This document shows, piece by piece, positions 35,647 to 44,515 of a DNA stretch of 64,000 nt (the stretch's first letter is position 1; every line of letters begins with the position of its first letter). The position numbers were made by a program, and so were the translations under genes. Source of the DNA: Streptomyces xanthii (lineage in GTDB: Bacteria > Actinomycetota > Actinomycetes > Streptomycetales > Streptomycetaceae). The DNA lies in contig NZ_CP061281.1 of assembly GCF_014621695.1 (NCBI RefSeq), forward strand, positions 5,518,001-5,582,000, read 5' to 3'. The notes under the pieces are model-generated. The model searched no databases and was not told the origin of the DNA. It worked only from the letters and a program-made list of their open reading frames with translations.

Positions 35647-36498
35647 TCAGCCGCGCTGGATCCCGGACGTGTCCTGCAGGACGCCACGACGGCCGTCCTG
35701 CGTCTGGGCGACGAGACCCGGGCCGCGCTGCTCGACGGCCAAGTACCACGTGCCCGGCGCCAGTTCGGCGATCGGCGACGGCGAACCGTCCTCCGCGTAC
35801 AGCGGACGCGGCACCGGCACGGCGAACCAGAACGGGGAGAAGTCCCCGGCCGGCTGACCGCCCTGCGAGGGCTGCGCCGGCTGCGGCGCCGGAGCGGCGG
35901 CCTGCGGCTGCGGCTGACCGCCGTAGGGCTGGCCCGGACCGGGCTGACCCTGCTGCGCGCCGTAGGGCTGACCCGGCTGCTGCTGGGCGCCGGGGTAGCC
36001 GTAGCCACCCTGCGGCTGGCCGCCGTACGGCTGCGGCTGCACGGGGCGCGGGGCGCCGACGAGCGGGGCCTTGAGCGCGGGGACGAGCGAACCGGCGACC
36101 GCGCCGCCCGCGAGGGCGAGCGAGGCGATGAGGCCGATGATCAGGCCGGCGCCCGCGTCGAGGTTGTCACTGACGTCGATCAGCGTCCACAGCATCGTCC
36201 AGGCGGTCAGGACGGCGAAGCCGGTGCCGACCATGCCGAGGTCCAGGCCGAGCACCTTGCGGGGCTGCGGCTGGGCCCGGTTGAAGACGATGAGAGCTGC
36301 GCCGATCACTCCGCCCATGAACGTGCCCAGGCCGTAACCCAGGTTGTCCCAGGCGTTGGGGCCGTCGATGTCTGCCGACGCCGAGCCACCGAAATTCGAG
36401 CCCGAGTAGGAGTAGAACTCGAGGAACGAGGCGATGAACAGCAACACCGCTGCTCCGATCACCACGCCGTCGCCTCGAGTGAGGGAGCGGATATTCAC
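35647..36498 (-). CDS. Four-helix membrane protein with Gln/Pro/Gly-rich tail
   Basis: A 283-residue protein. Four hydrophobic segments (about 12-30, 50-70, 85-105, 115-140) are followed by a low-complexity stretch of Gln, Pro, Gly and Tyr repeats (about 155-225) and a short folded-looking C-terminal region. This resembles the DUF5336-type membrane proteins of actinobacteria; function is unknown. The GTG at 36498 has GAAGGA 7 bases upstream. The tail repeats (P-Y-G-G-Q/A-Q) look like disordered surface or cytoplasmic sequence. A terminator follows. Confidence 0.7.
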   Translation of the reverse strand: MNIRSLTRGDGVVIGAAVLLFIASFLEFYSYSGSNFGGSASADIDGPNAWDNLGYGLGTFMGGVIGAALIVFNRAQPQPRKVLGLDLGMVGTGFAVLTAWTMLWTLIDVSDNLDAGAGLIIGLIASLALAGGAVAGSLVPALKAPLVGAPRPVQPQPYGGQPQGGYGYPGAQQQPGQPYGAQQGQPGPGQPYGGQPQPQAAAPAPQPAQPSQGGQPAGDFSPFWFAVPVPRPLYAEDGSPSPIAELAPGTWYLAVEQRGPGLVAQTQDGRRGVLQDTSGIQRG

Positions 36499-36645
36499 TT
36501 CAGGGTCCTTCGTAAGTCGTCCGGTCGCCCGGTCAAGTCGTCCGGTCATCGGTGGAGGCGGCGCAAGGCGCAGGGGTGGCCCCACATCGTAGGGACACTA
36601 TCGTCCACGAGCTGGAGGTGTCTGCCGGGTTCCACAGCGTGACCT

Positions 36646-37662
36646 CTACCTGCGCAGGAAACTCACGATTCCCGCCGAGATGCCCTGGGCCGCCTTCTGC
36701 CGCCAGGAGCCGGACGTGAGCTTGCCCGCGTCCTGCGAGTCCCTCATGTTGCCGCATTCGATGAAGACCTTGGGCACGGTCGACAGGTTGAGTCCGCCCA
36801 GGTCGCTCCGGGTGTCGAGGCCGGTGCGGTCCCCTACGTAGTTCGACGGCCCCATCTCCGTGAACTGCACGAACTTGCCCACGATGCGCTCGCCGAGGTC
36901 CTTCGACGGGCCCACGATCGGGCGGGTGTCCGCGGCGCCCGCGTGCACGGATGCGGGAAGGATCACATGGAATCCGCGGTTGCCCTCGGCGGAGCCGTCC
37001 GCGTGCACGGAGACCACGGCGTCGGCGTGCGCCGCGTTGCCGATCTGCGCCCGCTCGGTCACGCACGGGCCCCAGGCGCGGTCCCCGTCCTGGGTGAACT
37101 TCACGGTCGCGCCCTGCTGTTCGAGGATCGTCCGCATCCGGCGCGCGACATCCAGGGTGAACCGGGCCTCCGTGTAACCCGAGTTGGTGGACGTACCCGT
37201 GGTGTCGCACTCCTTCGTGCCGTTGCCCACGTTCACGCTCTTGTTGATATCGGACGGGTGCGAGAAGTTTCCCGGATTGTGACCCGGGTCGATCACGACG
37301 ACCTTGCCCTTGAGAGGGCCGGTGCCGCCGCCGGCCGGCTTCTGCGGCTTCTTCGACGCGGAGGCCGAGGCGGACGCGGAAGCGGACTTTGAGGGGGACT
37401 GCGACGGCTTCCGCGACGCCTCCGCCTTCGACGGAGTCGGCGTCGCGCTCGACGAGGCGCCCGGCGCGGGCAGCACCTTCGGCGGCTCGCTCTCCCCGGG
37501 GCCGCTCACCACCTGCCAGACCATCCAGCCCGCCAAGGCCGCCGGGACGAGCGCGGCGAGCGCGACGAGCACGGGCCGGCCACCGAAGCGACGGCCCTCC
37601 CTCGGGGCATCGCTCCGGTAGAACTCGTCGAAGTCATCGGGGTCCGGGCCTACGTACGACAC
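36646..37662 (-). CDS. N-acetylmuramoyl-L-alanine amidase (Amidase_3), membrane-anchored
   Basis: A 338-residue cell-wall hydrolase. A cytoplasmic start and one membrane segment (about 30-52) precede a Ser/Ala/Lys/Pro linker (about 65-112) and the Amidase_3 domain (about 119-337). Zinc ligands are His at about 128 (D-P-G-H), Glu at about 165 and His at about 220 (S-V-H-A-D), with catalytic Glu at about 302 (F-I-E-C-G-N). It cleaves the lactyl-peptide bond of peptidoglycan. The GTG at 37662 is the predicted start. The neighbours show no obvious partner. Confidence 0.9.
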   Translation of the reverse strand: MSYVGPDPDDFDEFYRSDAPREGRRFGGRPVLVALAALVPAALAGWMVWQVVSGPGESEPPKVLPAPGASSSATPTPSKAEASRKPSQSPSKSASASASASASKKPQKPAGGGTGPLKGKVVVIDPGHNPGNFSHPSDINKSVNVGNGTKECDTTGTSTNSGYTEARFTLDVARRMRTILEQQGATVKFTQDGDRAWGPCVTERAQIGNAAHADAVVSVHADGSAEGNRGFHVILPASVHAGAADTRPIVGPSKDLGERIVGKFVQFTEMGPSNYVGDRTGLDTRSDLGGLNLSTVPKVFIECGNMRDSQDAGKLTSGSWRQKAAQGISAGIVSFLRR

Positions 37663-37684
37663 GCCCCCGACCCTAACCGTGACC

Positions 37685-38344
37685 TCAGATTCCCGGGCCC
37701 GTTCGGCGCAGGACGCGCAGCGAGTCGCACACCGAGACCTCGGTGAACGCCCCGGACTCCAGTGCCCTGAGGTACACGCGGTACGGGGCCTGGCCGGTCC
37801 ACTCGTCGTGCTTGACGGGGAACACGTCGTGGATGAGCAGCAGTCCGCCCTCGGCGACGTGCGGCGCCCAGCCCTCGTAGTCCGCGGTGGCGTGCTCGTC
37901 GGTGTGACCGCCGTCGATGAAGACGAGGCCGAGCTTGCCGCCCCACGCCTTCGCGACCCGCGGCGACTTCCCGACCAGCGCGACGACGTGGTCCTCCAGG
38001 CCCGCCGCGTGCAGCGTGCGGCGGAACGTCGGCAGCGTGTCCATCAGACCGACGACCGGGTCGACGGTCTCAGGGTCGTGGTACTCCCAGCCCGGCTGCT
38101 GCTCCTCGCTGCCGCGGTGGTGGTCGACCGTGAGGGCGCTCACGCCGGCCGCGCGCGCGGCGTCGGCGAGCAGGATCGTCGAACGCCCGCAGTACGTGCC
38201 GACCTCCAGGAGCGGCAGCCCGAGCGCGCCGGCCTCGACGGCGGCCGCGTACAGCGCGAGCCCCTCGTCGAGCGGCATGAACCCCTTGGCGGCCTCGAAG
38301 GCGGCGAGGACGTCGGCGGCGGGACGGTCGCTTGTGGTGGTCAT
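37685..38344 (-). CDS. Class I SAM-dependent methyltransferase (Methyltransf_24 type)
   Basis: A 219-residue enzyme. The SAM-binding loop is L-L-E-V-G-T-Y-C-G-R-S-T (about 40-51), with D-H-H-R-G and the metal-type segment F-I-D-G-G-H-T (about 135-141), then H-D-V-F. This is the CmcI/macrocin O-methyltransferase-like family. Starts at 38344 or 38353 are both possible with weak ribosome-binding sites. It is 22 bases before the amidase gene on the same strand. The acceptor is unknown. Confidence 0.75.
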   Translation of the reverse strand: MTTTSDRPAADVLAAFEAAKGFMPLDEGLALYAAAVEAGALGLPLLEVGTYCGRSTILLADAARAAGVSALTVDHHRGSEEQQPGWEYHDPETVDPVVGLMDTLPTFRRTLHAAGLEDHVVALVGKSPRVAKAWGGKLGLVFIDGGHTDEHATADYEGWAPHVAEGGLLLIHDVFPVKHDEWTGQAPYRVYLRALESGAFTEVSVCDSLRVLRRTGPGI

Positions 38345-38524
38345 GCCGCACATGCTGCCCCAAGCGGCGACCGGTACCCGCACCGGGGGCGCGGACCCGC
38401 CCGGCTCTCCGGCTCCGCCGCGACCAGCGACGACGGTGGGGCGGCCGGCGACGGGGTCCGGTTCCGACCGTACGCGGTGGGGCTGCGGCCGAGGTCGCCG
38501 GACGAGTCGTACGTGCGCGATCAA

Positions 38525-38670
38525 GGCGGCACCCCGGTACCGGGTGCGCGATCGGTCGGCCTCGGCTGCAGCGCCGCCGCCGTAGGGGCTGAGGATCGTC
38601 GCCGGTTGCAGCGCCGTCGTGGCTGGTCGCGCAGTTCCCCGCGCCCCTGGAGGGGCGCGGGGAACTGCCA
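38525..38670. repeat. Long intergenic repeat copy
   Basis: About 145 bases, including GGCACCCCGGTACCGGGTGC, TCGGTCGGCCTCGGCTGCAG and the GTCGTGGCTGGTCGCGCAG core, correspond to 50382-50500 with few changes. The right part adds an inverted arm (GGGGCGCGGGGAACTGCC). Confidence 0.8.
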
Positions 38671-38717
38671 GGTGCTACCCGAGGGCGGGTGCTGGGCTGC
38701 CCCGCCGCCGGGGGCCG

Positions 38718-40448
38718 TCAGCGGACCTGTTCGGTGACGGGGGTCAGGGGGAGGTCCAGGGGTACCGGGCCCGGGGCGCCGTGGTGGGTGGCGGAGGAGG
38801 CGTGCGGGGCGTGGCCGGGGGCGGTCGCGGCCAGGACGTAGGCGCCGCCGTCCGGGACCGACAGCGAGTAGGAGCCGTCCGCGTCCGTGAGGGCGGCCCC
38901 CGCCTGGCGGCCGCGCCGGTCGATCAGGGTGACCTTGGCGCGGGGCACCGGAACCCCGGCCGGGTCGAGGACCCGCCCGCGGAACGCCGCGAGGGCCTCC
39001 TCGGCGCGGGCGAGACCCGCGTCCTCCTCGCTGCTGGCGCGCAGCTGCACCGCCGCGGCACGTCGCCCCGGCAGGAACACGGCGAGCACGACACCGCCCA
39101 CCACCGCACCGGTGGCGATCAGGAACGCGACGCGGAAACCGTGCATCGTCGGGATCGCGACACCGCCGACGTGGTCCGCGGTGTTCGCGAGGACCATGCC
39201 GATGACGGCCGAGGACACGGAGGTGCCGATGGAGCGCATCAGGGTGTTCAGGCCGTTGGCCGCACCCGTCTCGGACGGGTCGACCGCGCCGATGATCAGT
39301 GCAGGGAGCGAGGAGTAGGCGAGGCCGATGCCCGCGCCGATCACGACCGAGATGATGATGGTCTGCCAGGCCGCGCTCATCAGGCCGAGCCCGGCCCCGT
39401 AGCCGACGGCGATGATCAGCATGCCGAGGATCAGCGTGATCTTCGGGCCGAACCGCGCCGAGAGGCGGGCGTACACCGGGGCGGTCAGCATCATGGTCAG
39501 GCCCAGCGGCGCCACGCACAGACCCGCGACGACCATGGACTGGCCGAGGCCGTACCCGGTCGCGGTGGGCAGCTGCAGCAGCTGGGGCAGCACCAGCGAG
39601 ATCGCGTAGAACGCGACGCCGACCATGATCGAGGCGAGGTTGGTGAGCAGCACCTCGCGGCGGGCGCTGGTGCGCAGGTCGACGAGCGGGGCCTTGAGGC
39701 GCAGCTCCATCACGCCCCAGGCGACGAGCACGACGAGGGCCGCGGCGAACAGGGCGAGGGTCGTCCCCGACCCCCAGCCCCAGTCGCTGCCCTTGGTGAT
39801 CGGCAGGAGCAGCAGGACCAGACCGGCGGAGAGCCCGATGGCGCCCGCGAGGTCGAAGCGGCCCGGCGCGCGCAGCGGGCTCTCCGGTACGAAGGCCAGG
39901 GTCAGCGCGATCGCGACGACGCCGAGACCGGCCGCGCCGAAGAAGAGGGCGTGCCAGTCGGCGTGCTGGGCGACGAGCGCGGCCAGCGGCAGCGCGAGGC
40001 CGCCGCCGACGCCGATCGAGGAGGACATCAGGGCCATCGCCGAGCCGAGCTTCTCCGGCGGCAGCATGTCGCGCATCAGGCCGATGCCGAGCGGGATGGC
40101 ACCCATGGCGAAGCCCTGGAGCGCGCGCCCGGCGATCATCACGAGCAGGTTGTCGGTGAAACCGCAGATCAGCGAGCCGACGACCATGACGGCGAGACTG
40201 GCGAGCAGCATCCGGCGCTTGCCCGCGAGGTCACCGAGGCGCCCCATGATCGGGGTGGAGACGGCGCCGGCGAGGAGCGTGGCGGTCAGGACCCACGTGG
40301 CGTCGGAGGGCGCGGTGTCCAGCAGTTCCGGCAGGTCCTTGATGACCGGGACGAGCAGGGTCTGCATGACGGCGACGACGATGCCGGTGAAGGCGAGGAC
40401 GGGGACGACGCCGCCGGTGCGGCGGGACGAGGTCGTCGGTAGGGACAT
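38718..40448 (-). CDS. MFS drug-type exporter (DHA2) with C-terminal regulatory-like domain
   Basis: A 576-residue protein. The first 480 residues form a 14-segment DHA2-type major facilitator with G-R-L-G-D-L-A-G-K-R-R in loop 2-3 and G-R-A-L-Q-G in helix 4. The last 80 residues look like a carboxypeptidase-regulatory-like beta-sandwich (F-R-G-R-V-L-D-P-A-G-V-P-V-P-R-A-K-V-T-L), a domain rarely attached to MFS proteins. The ATG at 40448 has GGAGG 9 bases upstream. It is divergent from fadE34 but has no clear operator of its own. The substrate is unknown. Confidence 0.85.
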   Translation of the reverse strand: MSLPTTSSRRTGGVVPVLAFTGIVVAVMQTLLVPVIKDLPELLDTAPSDATWVLTATLLAGAVSTPIMGRLGDLAGKRRMLLASLAVMVVGSLICGFTDNLLVMIAGRALQGFAMGAIPLGIGLMRDMLPPEKLGSAMALMSSSIGVGGGLALPLAALVAQHADWHALFFGAAGLGVVAIALTLAFVPESPLRAPGRFDLAGAIGLSAGLVLLLLPITKGSDWGWGSGTTLALFAAALVVLVAWGVMELRLKAPLVDLRTSARREVLLTNLASIMVGVAFYAISLVLPQLLQLPTATGYGLGQSMVVAGLCVAPLGLTMMLTAPVYARLSARFGPKITLILGMLIIAVGYGAGLGLMSAAWQTIIISVVIGAGIGLAYSSLPALIIGAVDPSETGAANGLNTLMRSIGTSVSSAVIGMVLANTADHVGGVAIPTMHGFRVAFLIATGAVVGGVVLAVFLPGRRAAAVQLRASSEEDAGLARAEEALAAFRGRVLDPAGVPVPRAKVTLIDRRGRQAGAALTDADGSYSLSVPDGGAYVLAATAPGHAPHASSATHHGAPGPVPLDLPLTPVTEQVR

Positions 40449-40718
40449 GAAGGAGGGCCTCCGGAGGCGGTCTCGGTCGAGATGTGGGACTGCGGTGCTG
40501 CTGTTCTCAAGGCGGCGGAACGGCGGGGTGGCGGTCCGGGTGTCATGTGTCACGTGTCATGGGGGAGCGTCACGCACACCGCTGTGCGTGACGCTTGCGT
40601 GTATCCCGAACCCGTTTCCTCGGGCGACTATTCCGACGATCGTCGTACGAGTCGGAACCTTGACCTTTTCATTACGCACCCCCTGTGCGCCCGCCCCAGG
40701 TCCCGCCCGCCGGGATTT

Positions 40719-40733
40719 CTGACACGACGTCAG
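40719..40733. promoter_or_regulatory. Second-motif palindrome upstream of fadE34
   Basis: CTGACACGACGTCAG differs from CTGACGnnnCGTCAG at one position; 44 bases before the start. Confidence 0.65.
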
Positions 40734-40752
40734 ATTCGGTCTTCCGCTCTAC

Positions 40753-40766
40753 TGGAACGTGTTCTA
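40753..40766. promoter_or_regulatory. KstR-type operator of fadE34
   Basis: TGGAACGTGTTCTA perfectly matches TnnAACnnGTTnnA and ends only 11 bases before the ATG. Confidence 0.85.
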
Positions 40767-40777
40767 CCGTGCGCCGC

Positions 40778-42958
40778 ATGGGCATCGCCATCACGCAGGA
40801 ACAGCGGGAACTCGCGGACTCCGTGCGCGGCTGGATCGCGCGCGCCGTACCGCCCGACGAGGTGCGCAAACTGCTCGACGCCCCGGCCGCCCCGGGCGTC
40901 CGGCCACCGCACTGGGACGGCCTCGCCGCCCAGGGCCTGCCCGGCCTGCACCTGCCCGAGGACTGCGGCGGCGGAGGCGGCACCCTGCTCGACCTCGCCG
41001 TGGCCGTCGAGGAGGCAGGCCGGGCCGCGCTGCCCGGCCCCTTCCTCGGCAGCGCCCTCGCGGCCGAGGTGCTGCGCCGGGCCGGAGTGCGCGAGCTCGC
41101 CGGCGCGCTGGCCGCAGGGGAGCGGATCGGCGCCGTCGCCTTCGGCCCCGGCGGCCTCACCGCCGTCACCGGCCCCGACGGACTCGTCCTGGACGGCGCC
41201 GCGCCGCCCGTCCTCACCGGCGCCGACGCCGACCTCCTCGTCCTCGCCGCCGAGACCGCCGACGGCACCGTGTGGCTCGCCGCCGACGCCGCCACCCCCG
41301 GACTCACCGTGCGCGTCCACGACAGCGCCGACCCGACCCGGCCCACCGCCGAGATCACCGCGAGCGGCGCCGCCGTCCCGACCGACCGCGTCCTCGCCGT
41401 CGACGCCGGGCTCGTCCGCGACCTCGCCGCCGTACTGCTCGCCGCCGACGCGTGCGGCGGCGCCGCCTGGGCGCTGGCCACCGCCGCCGAACACGCCAAG
41501 GTGCGCGAACAGTTCGGGCGGCCCATCGGCCAGTTCCAGGGTGTCAAACACCTCTGCGCCGACATGCTCGTCCGCGTCGAACAGGCCTGCGCGCTGGTCT
41601 GGGACGCCGCCCGCGCCCTGGGCGAGGAGCAGACCGCGCCGGAGGCCGGGGCCCTCGTCGCCGCCCTCGCCGCGGGGACCGCCCTCGACGCCGCCTACAC
41701 CTGCGCCAAGGACTGCATCCAGATCCTCGGCGGCACCGGCTTCACCTGGGAGCACGACGTCCACCTGTACCTGCGCCGCGCCGTCGTCGCCCGGCAGCTC
41801 CTCGGCGCCGGCGACGCCCACCGGCTGCGCGCCGTACGCCTCGCCGAGACCGGCGCCCGCCGCGAACTCCGCCTCGAACTGCCCCCCGAGGCCCAGGCCC
41901 ACCGCGACAGCGCCCGTACGGCGCTCGCCCCCGCCCACGGCCTCGACCCGCGCGCCGCCCGCCGCGCGCTCGCCCCCACCGGATACGCCGCCCCGCACCT
42001 CCCGCCCCCGTACGGACTCGGTGCCGGGCCCCTCCAGCAGCTCGCCGTCCAGCAGGAGCTGGCGGCCGCCGGGATCAAGCTGAGCGACCTCGGCATCGCC
42101 ACCTGGGTCGTCCCCTCGCTCCTCTCCCACGGCACCCAGGAGCAGCGCGACCGCTACCTCCCCGCGACCCTGCGCGGCGAACTCCTGTGGTGCCAGCTGT
42201 TCTCCGAACCCGGCGCCGGATCCGACCTCGCCTCCCTGCGCACCCGCGCCGAGCGGCTGCCCGACGGGCGCTGGCGGATCAACGGGCAGAAGGTGTGGAC
42301 GAGCGCCGCCCAGTGGGCCGACCACGGCATCCTGCTGGCCCGCACCGACCCCGACGCCCCCAAGCACAAGGGACTCACGTACTTCCTCGTCGACATGAAG
42401 AACACGGACGGCATCGACGTCCGCCCGCTGCGCGAGATCACCGGCGACGCCCTCTTCAACGAGGTGTACTTCGACGACGCCGTGCTGCCCGCCGACGCGG
42501 TGGTCGGCGAGGTCGACGACGGCTGGCGGGTCGCCCGGCACACCCTGGGCAACGAACGCGTCCACATGGCCGACCAGCTGACCTTCGACACCGGTCTGGA
42601 GGCCCTGCTCGCACGGGCCGGCGACCTCGACGGCTCCTACCGGGCCCGGATCGGCTCGCTCGCCGCCCAGGCCCACGCGCTCGCCTGCATCGGGCTGCGC
42701 ACGACGCTCCAGCAGGTCGCGGGGGAGGGGCCGGGGCCCGGCGCCTCCGTACGCAAGCTCGTCCAGACCCCGCACCAGCAGCAGGTCGCCGAACTGGCCC
42801 TCGAACTCCTCGGCCCCGCGGGCGCGCTGCGCGAGGGCCCCGGGCAGCGGGCCCTGCACGGCTTCCTCCTGTCCCGTTGCCTCACGATCGCGGGCGGCAC
42901 GACACAGGTGCAGCTCAACGTGGTGGCGGAACGCATCCTGGGCCTGCCCCGCGACTGA
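40778..42958 (+). CDS. fadE34: Fused acyl-CoA dehydrogenase, FadE34-like
   Basis: A 726-residue protein made of two acyl-CoA dehydrogenase halves (about 1-385 and 390-726). Steroid-specific dehydrogenases are usually alpha2-beta2 heterotetramers; FadE34 of M. tuberculosis is such a fused form of about 711 residues. The C-terminal half has F-S-E-P-G-A-G-S-D and G-G-T-T-Q-V-Q-L; the first half has C-I-Q-I-L-G-G-T-G-F-T-W. It introduces the alpha-beta double bond in a sterol side-chain or branched acyl-CoA. ATG at 40778, without a clear ribosome-binding site and directly behind a perfect KstR-type site. Confidence 0.85.
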   Translation: MGIAITQEQRELADSVRGWIARAVPPDEVRKLLDAPAAPGVRPPHWDGLAAQGLPGLHLPEDCGGGGGTLLDLAVAVEEAGRAALPGPFLGSALAAEVLRRAGVRELAGALAAGERIGAVAFGPGGLTAVTGPDGLVLDGAAPPVLTGADADLLVLAAETADGTVWLAADAATPGLTVRVHDSADPTRPTAEITASGAAVPTDRVLAVDAGLVRDLAAVLLAADACGGAAWALATAAEHAKVREQFGRPIGQFQGVKHLCADMLVRVEQACALVWDAARALGEEQTAPEAGALVAALAAGTALDAAYTCAKDCIQILGGTGFTWEHDVHLYLRRAVVARQLLGAGDAHRLRAVRLAETGARRELRLELPPEAQAHRDSARTALAPAHGLDPRAARRALAPTGYAAPHLPPPYGLGAGPLQQLAVQQELAAAGIKLSDLGIATWVVPSLLSHGTQEQRDRYLPATLRGELLWCQLFSEPGAGSDLASLRTRAERLPDGRWRINGQKVWTSAAQWADHGILLARTDPDAPKHKGLTYFLVDMKNTDGIDVRPLREITGDALFNEVYFDDAVLPADAVVGEVDDGWRVARHTLGNERVHMADQLTFDTGLEALLARAGDLDGSYRARIGSLAAQAHALACIGLRTTLQQVAGEGPGPGASVRKLVQTPHQQQVAELALELLGPAGALREGPGQRALHGFLLSRCLTIAGGTTQVQLNVVAERILGLPRD

Positions 42959-42965
42959 GGACGCC

Positions 42966-43021
42966 AGGGGCTGTCCGGCGGGTCAGGGGCGGCCCCAGCC
43001 ATGATCCGCCGGACAGCTCCT
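42966..43021. terminator. Bidirectional terminator after fadE34
   Basis: An inverted repeat of about 19 base pairs (AGGGGCTGTCCGGCGGGTCA-like arm) with a 16-base loop in the 61-base space between the convergent genes ending at 42958 and 43020. Confidence 0.7.
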
Positions 43022-43610
43022 AGGCGTCGGCGGCGGTGTGGGCGGCGAACACCTCCCGTATCGCCGCCAGATCCACCGGGCGCTCGTAGTGGTCCCGCGC
43101 CCAGTCGCGGAACGCCTCCGGGGTGCCGTCGACGACGAGACGCAGCAGCCAGGCCGCGCCGTCGGAGTCCGGCTCGCCCTCCGGGAACGTGATGTCGCCC
43201 GTGTGCCAGCGGGAGTCGCCGGTCTCGCGCCAGATGCAGGCGGTCACCAGCGGGATGTGCTCGTCGTTGAACGCGGGCTCGTCCACGTACGGCCGGAACA
43301 CGTCCGGGACGGAGTCGAGCACGCCCGGCCACGGTCTCTCGTCGTCGGTCGTGTACGGGCTCATCCACGACTCGTGGTCGAACACCCGGACGTAGACCCC
43401 GGCGGGGGAGAAGACGACCGCGGCGTCGTCGCCCGAGCCGTTGACCACGAGGAACACGTCCTCGCCGGCGCCGCCCCAGCCGGCCTCGTACACGTGACAG
43501 GGATACCTGCCCGACGGGTTGACGACGGCCTCCGCCGCCGCGACGGCGCGGCAGCGGGCCTGGAGGGTCGGGATGTCGGGCAGCCGGCGGGCCACGTCAG
43601 GTGCGCTCAT
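43020..43610 (-). CDS. Hypothetical protein, unrecognised
   Basis: A 196-residue acidic, probably cytoplasmic protein with no membrane segment or signal. I do not recognise the family. Visible features are many Trp/Asp residues, P-S-G-R-Y-P-C-H-V-Y near residue 32 and D-H-Y-E-R near the end. The start is the ATG at 43610, but no strong ribosome-binding site is seen. It is divergent from a TetR regulator and convergent with fadE34. The base composition and codon bias are normal for the window, so it is probably a real gene. Confidence 0.65.
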   Translation of the reverse strand: MSAPDVARRLPDIPTLQARCRAVAAAEAVVNPSGRYPCHVYEAGWGGAGEDVFLVVNGSGDDAAVVFSPAGVYVRVFDHESWMSPYTTDDERPWPGVLDSVPDVFRPYVDEPAFNDEHIPLVTACIWRETGDSRWHTGDITFPEGEPDSDGAAWLLRLVVDGTPEAFRDWARDHYERPVDLAAIREVFAAHTAADA

Positions 43611-43800
43611 GAGGAGATTTGAGCACGGGCCTCCGACAGCGCCTCCTGCGTCACCTGTGACGGTGTGCGCGGGCGGCCGCGCGGCGGATGTGCCCCGCCA
43701 GGGCGCGAGACCGCGCGCAACCGGTCGCGGCCCCAGGCCCGAACCCCCGGCGGAAAGGGGTGTCCGCCGGGGCAGCCGCCCGGCGGCAGGGGCGGGCATG

Positions 43801-44502
43801 ATGGGCCCCATGTCCGCAACGCCCGCGCCCGAGACACCCGCGACCGCCCCGAGAGGCACCCGCACGGGCCGCCCCCGCGTCACCTCGCGCGAGCAGATCG
43901 TCGCGGCGGCCCGCCGGCTCATCGACGAGGACGGCTGGGAGAAGCTCTCCATGCGCCGGCTCGCCGCGGAGCTCGGCATCGGCGCGACGACCCTCTACCA
44001 CCACATCGAGGGCAAGGACGACCTCCTCGTCCTCCTCCTCAACCACTACGTCGAGCAGATCGAGCGCCCCGCCCTGCCGGAGGCCCCGCGCGAGCGCGTC
44101 GTCGCGGCCGCCGCCGCGATGCACGACGCGCTCGCGGCCTGGCCCTGGGCCGCCGAGATCCTCACCGCCGACGGCTTCGTCGGTCTGCTCGACGAGTCCG
44201 CGCTGTGGATGGTGGAGGCCGTCCTCGCCGCCGCCCAGGACCACGGCTGCACCCCGGACCGCTCCGTCGAGGTCTTCCGGCACCTCTGGTACTACACGGT
44301 CGGCGAGATCCTCGTCCGCGCCCACTCCCCGCACCGCCGCACCGACCGCACCCCGGCCGCCTTCCGCGCCGCCTTCGACGCCGACCGCGTCCCGCACCTC
44401 GCCGCCGTCGCCCCCCGCTGGGCCGGCCTCTGCGCCCGCGACACCTACCCCGAGGGGCTGCGGACCTTCGTCGACGGACTGCTCGGCCCGGCCGGAGGCT
44501 GA
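43801..44502 (+). CDS. TetR/AcrR-family regulator
   Basis: A 233-residue TetR regulator. The helix-turn-helix (about 30-75) reads I-V-A-A-A-R-R-L-I-D-E-D-G-W-E-K-L-S-M-R-R-L-A, then G-I-G-A-T-T-L-Y-H-H, with a TetR-C type ligand domain. Three in-frame ATGs (43798, 43801, 43810) are possible; AGGGG at 43788 fits the first two. It is divergent from the hypothetical gene at 43610 and may control it. No KstR-type or CTGACG site is near, so it is not an evident candidate for the second-motif regulator. Confidence 0.85.
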   Translation: MGPMSATPAPETPATAPRGTRTGRPRVTSREQIVAAARRLIDEDGWEKLSMRRLAAELGIGATTLYHHIEGKDDLLVLLLNHYVEQIERPALPEAPRERVVAAAAAMHDALAAWPWAAEILTADGFVGLLDESALWMVEAVLAAAQDHGCTPDRSVEVFRHLWYYTVGEILVRAHSPHRRTDRTPAAFRAAFDADRVPHLAAVAPRWAGLCARDTYPEGLRTFVDGLLGPAGG

Positions 44503-44515
44503 GCGAGCCGGAGGA

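Larger units (their letters stand above)
40449..40777. other. Divergent promoter region between the exporter and fadE34
   Basis: A region of 329 bases holding the two operators of fadE34 and no gene. Promoter elements cannot be fixed by eye. Confidence 0.6.

Noticed and set aside
43801..44502. This TetR protein as the regulator of the CTGACG motif
   Set aside because: No copy of the motif lies near the gene, and TetR genes are usually autoregulated; nothing else links it to the steroid genes.
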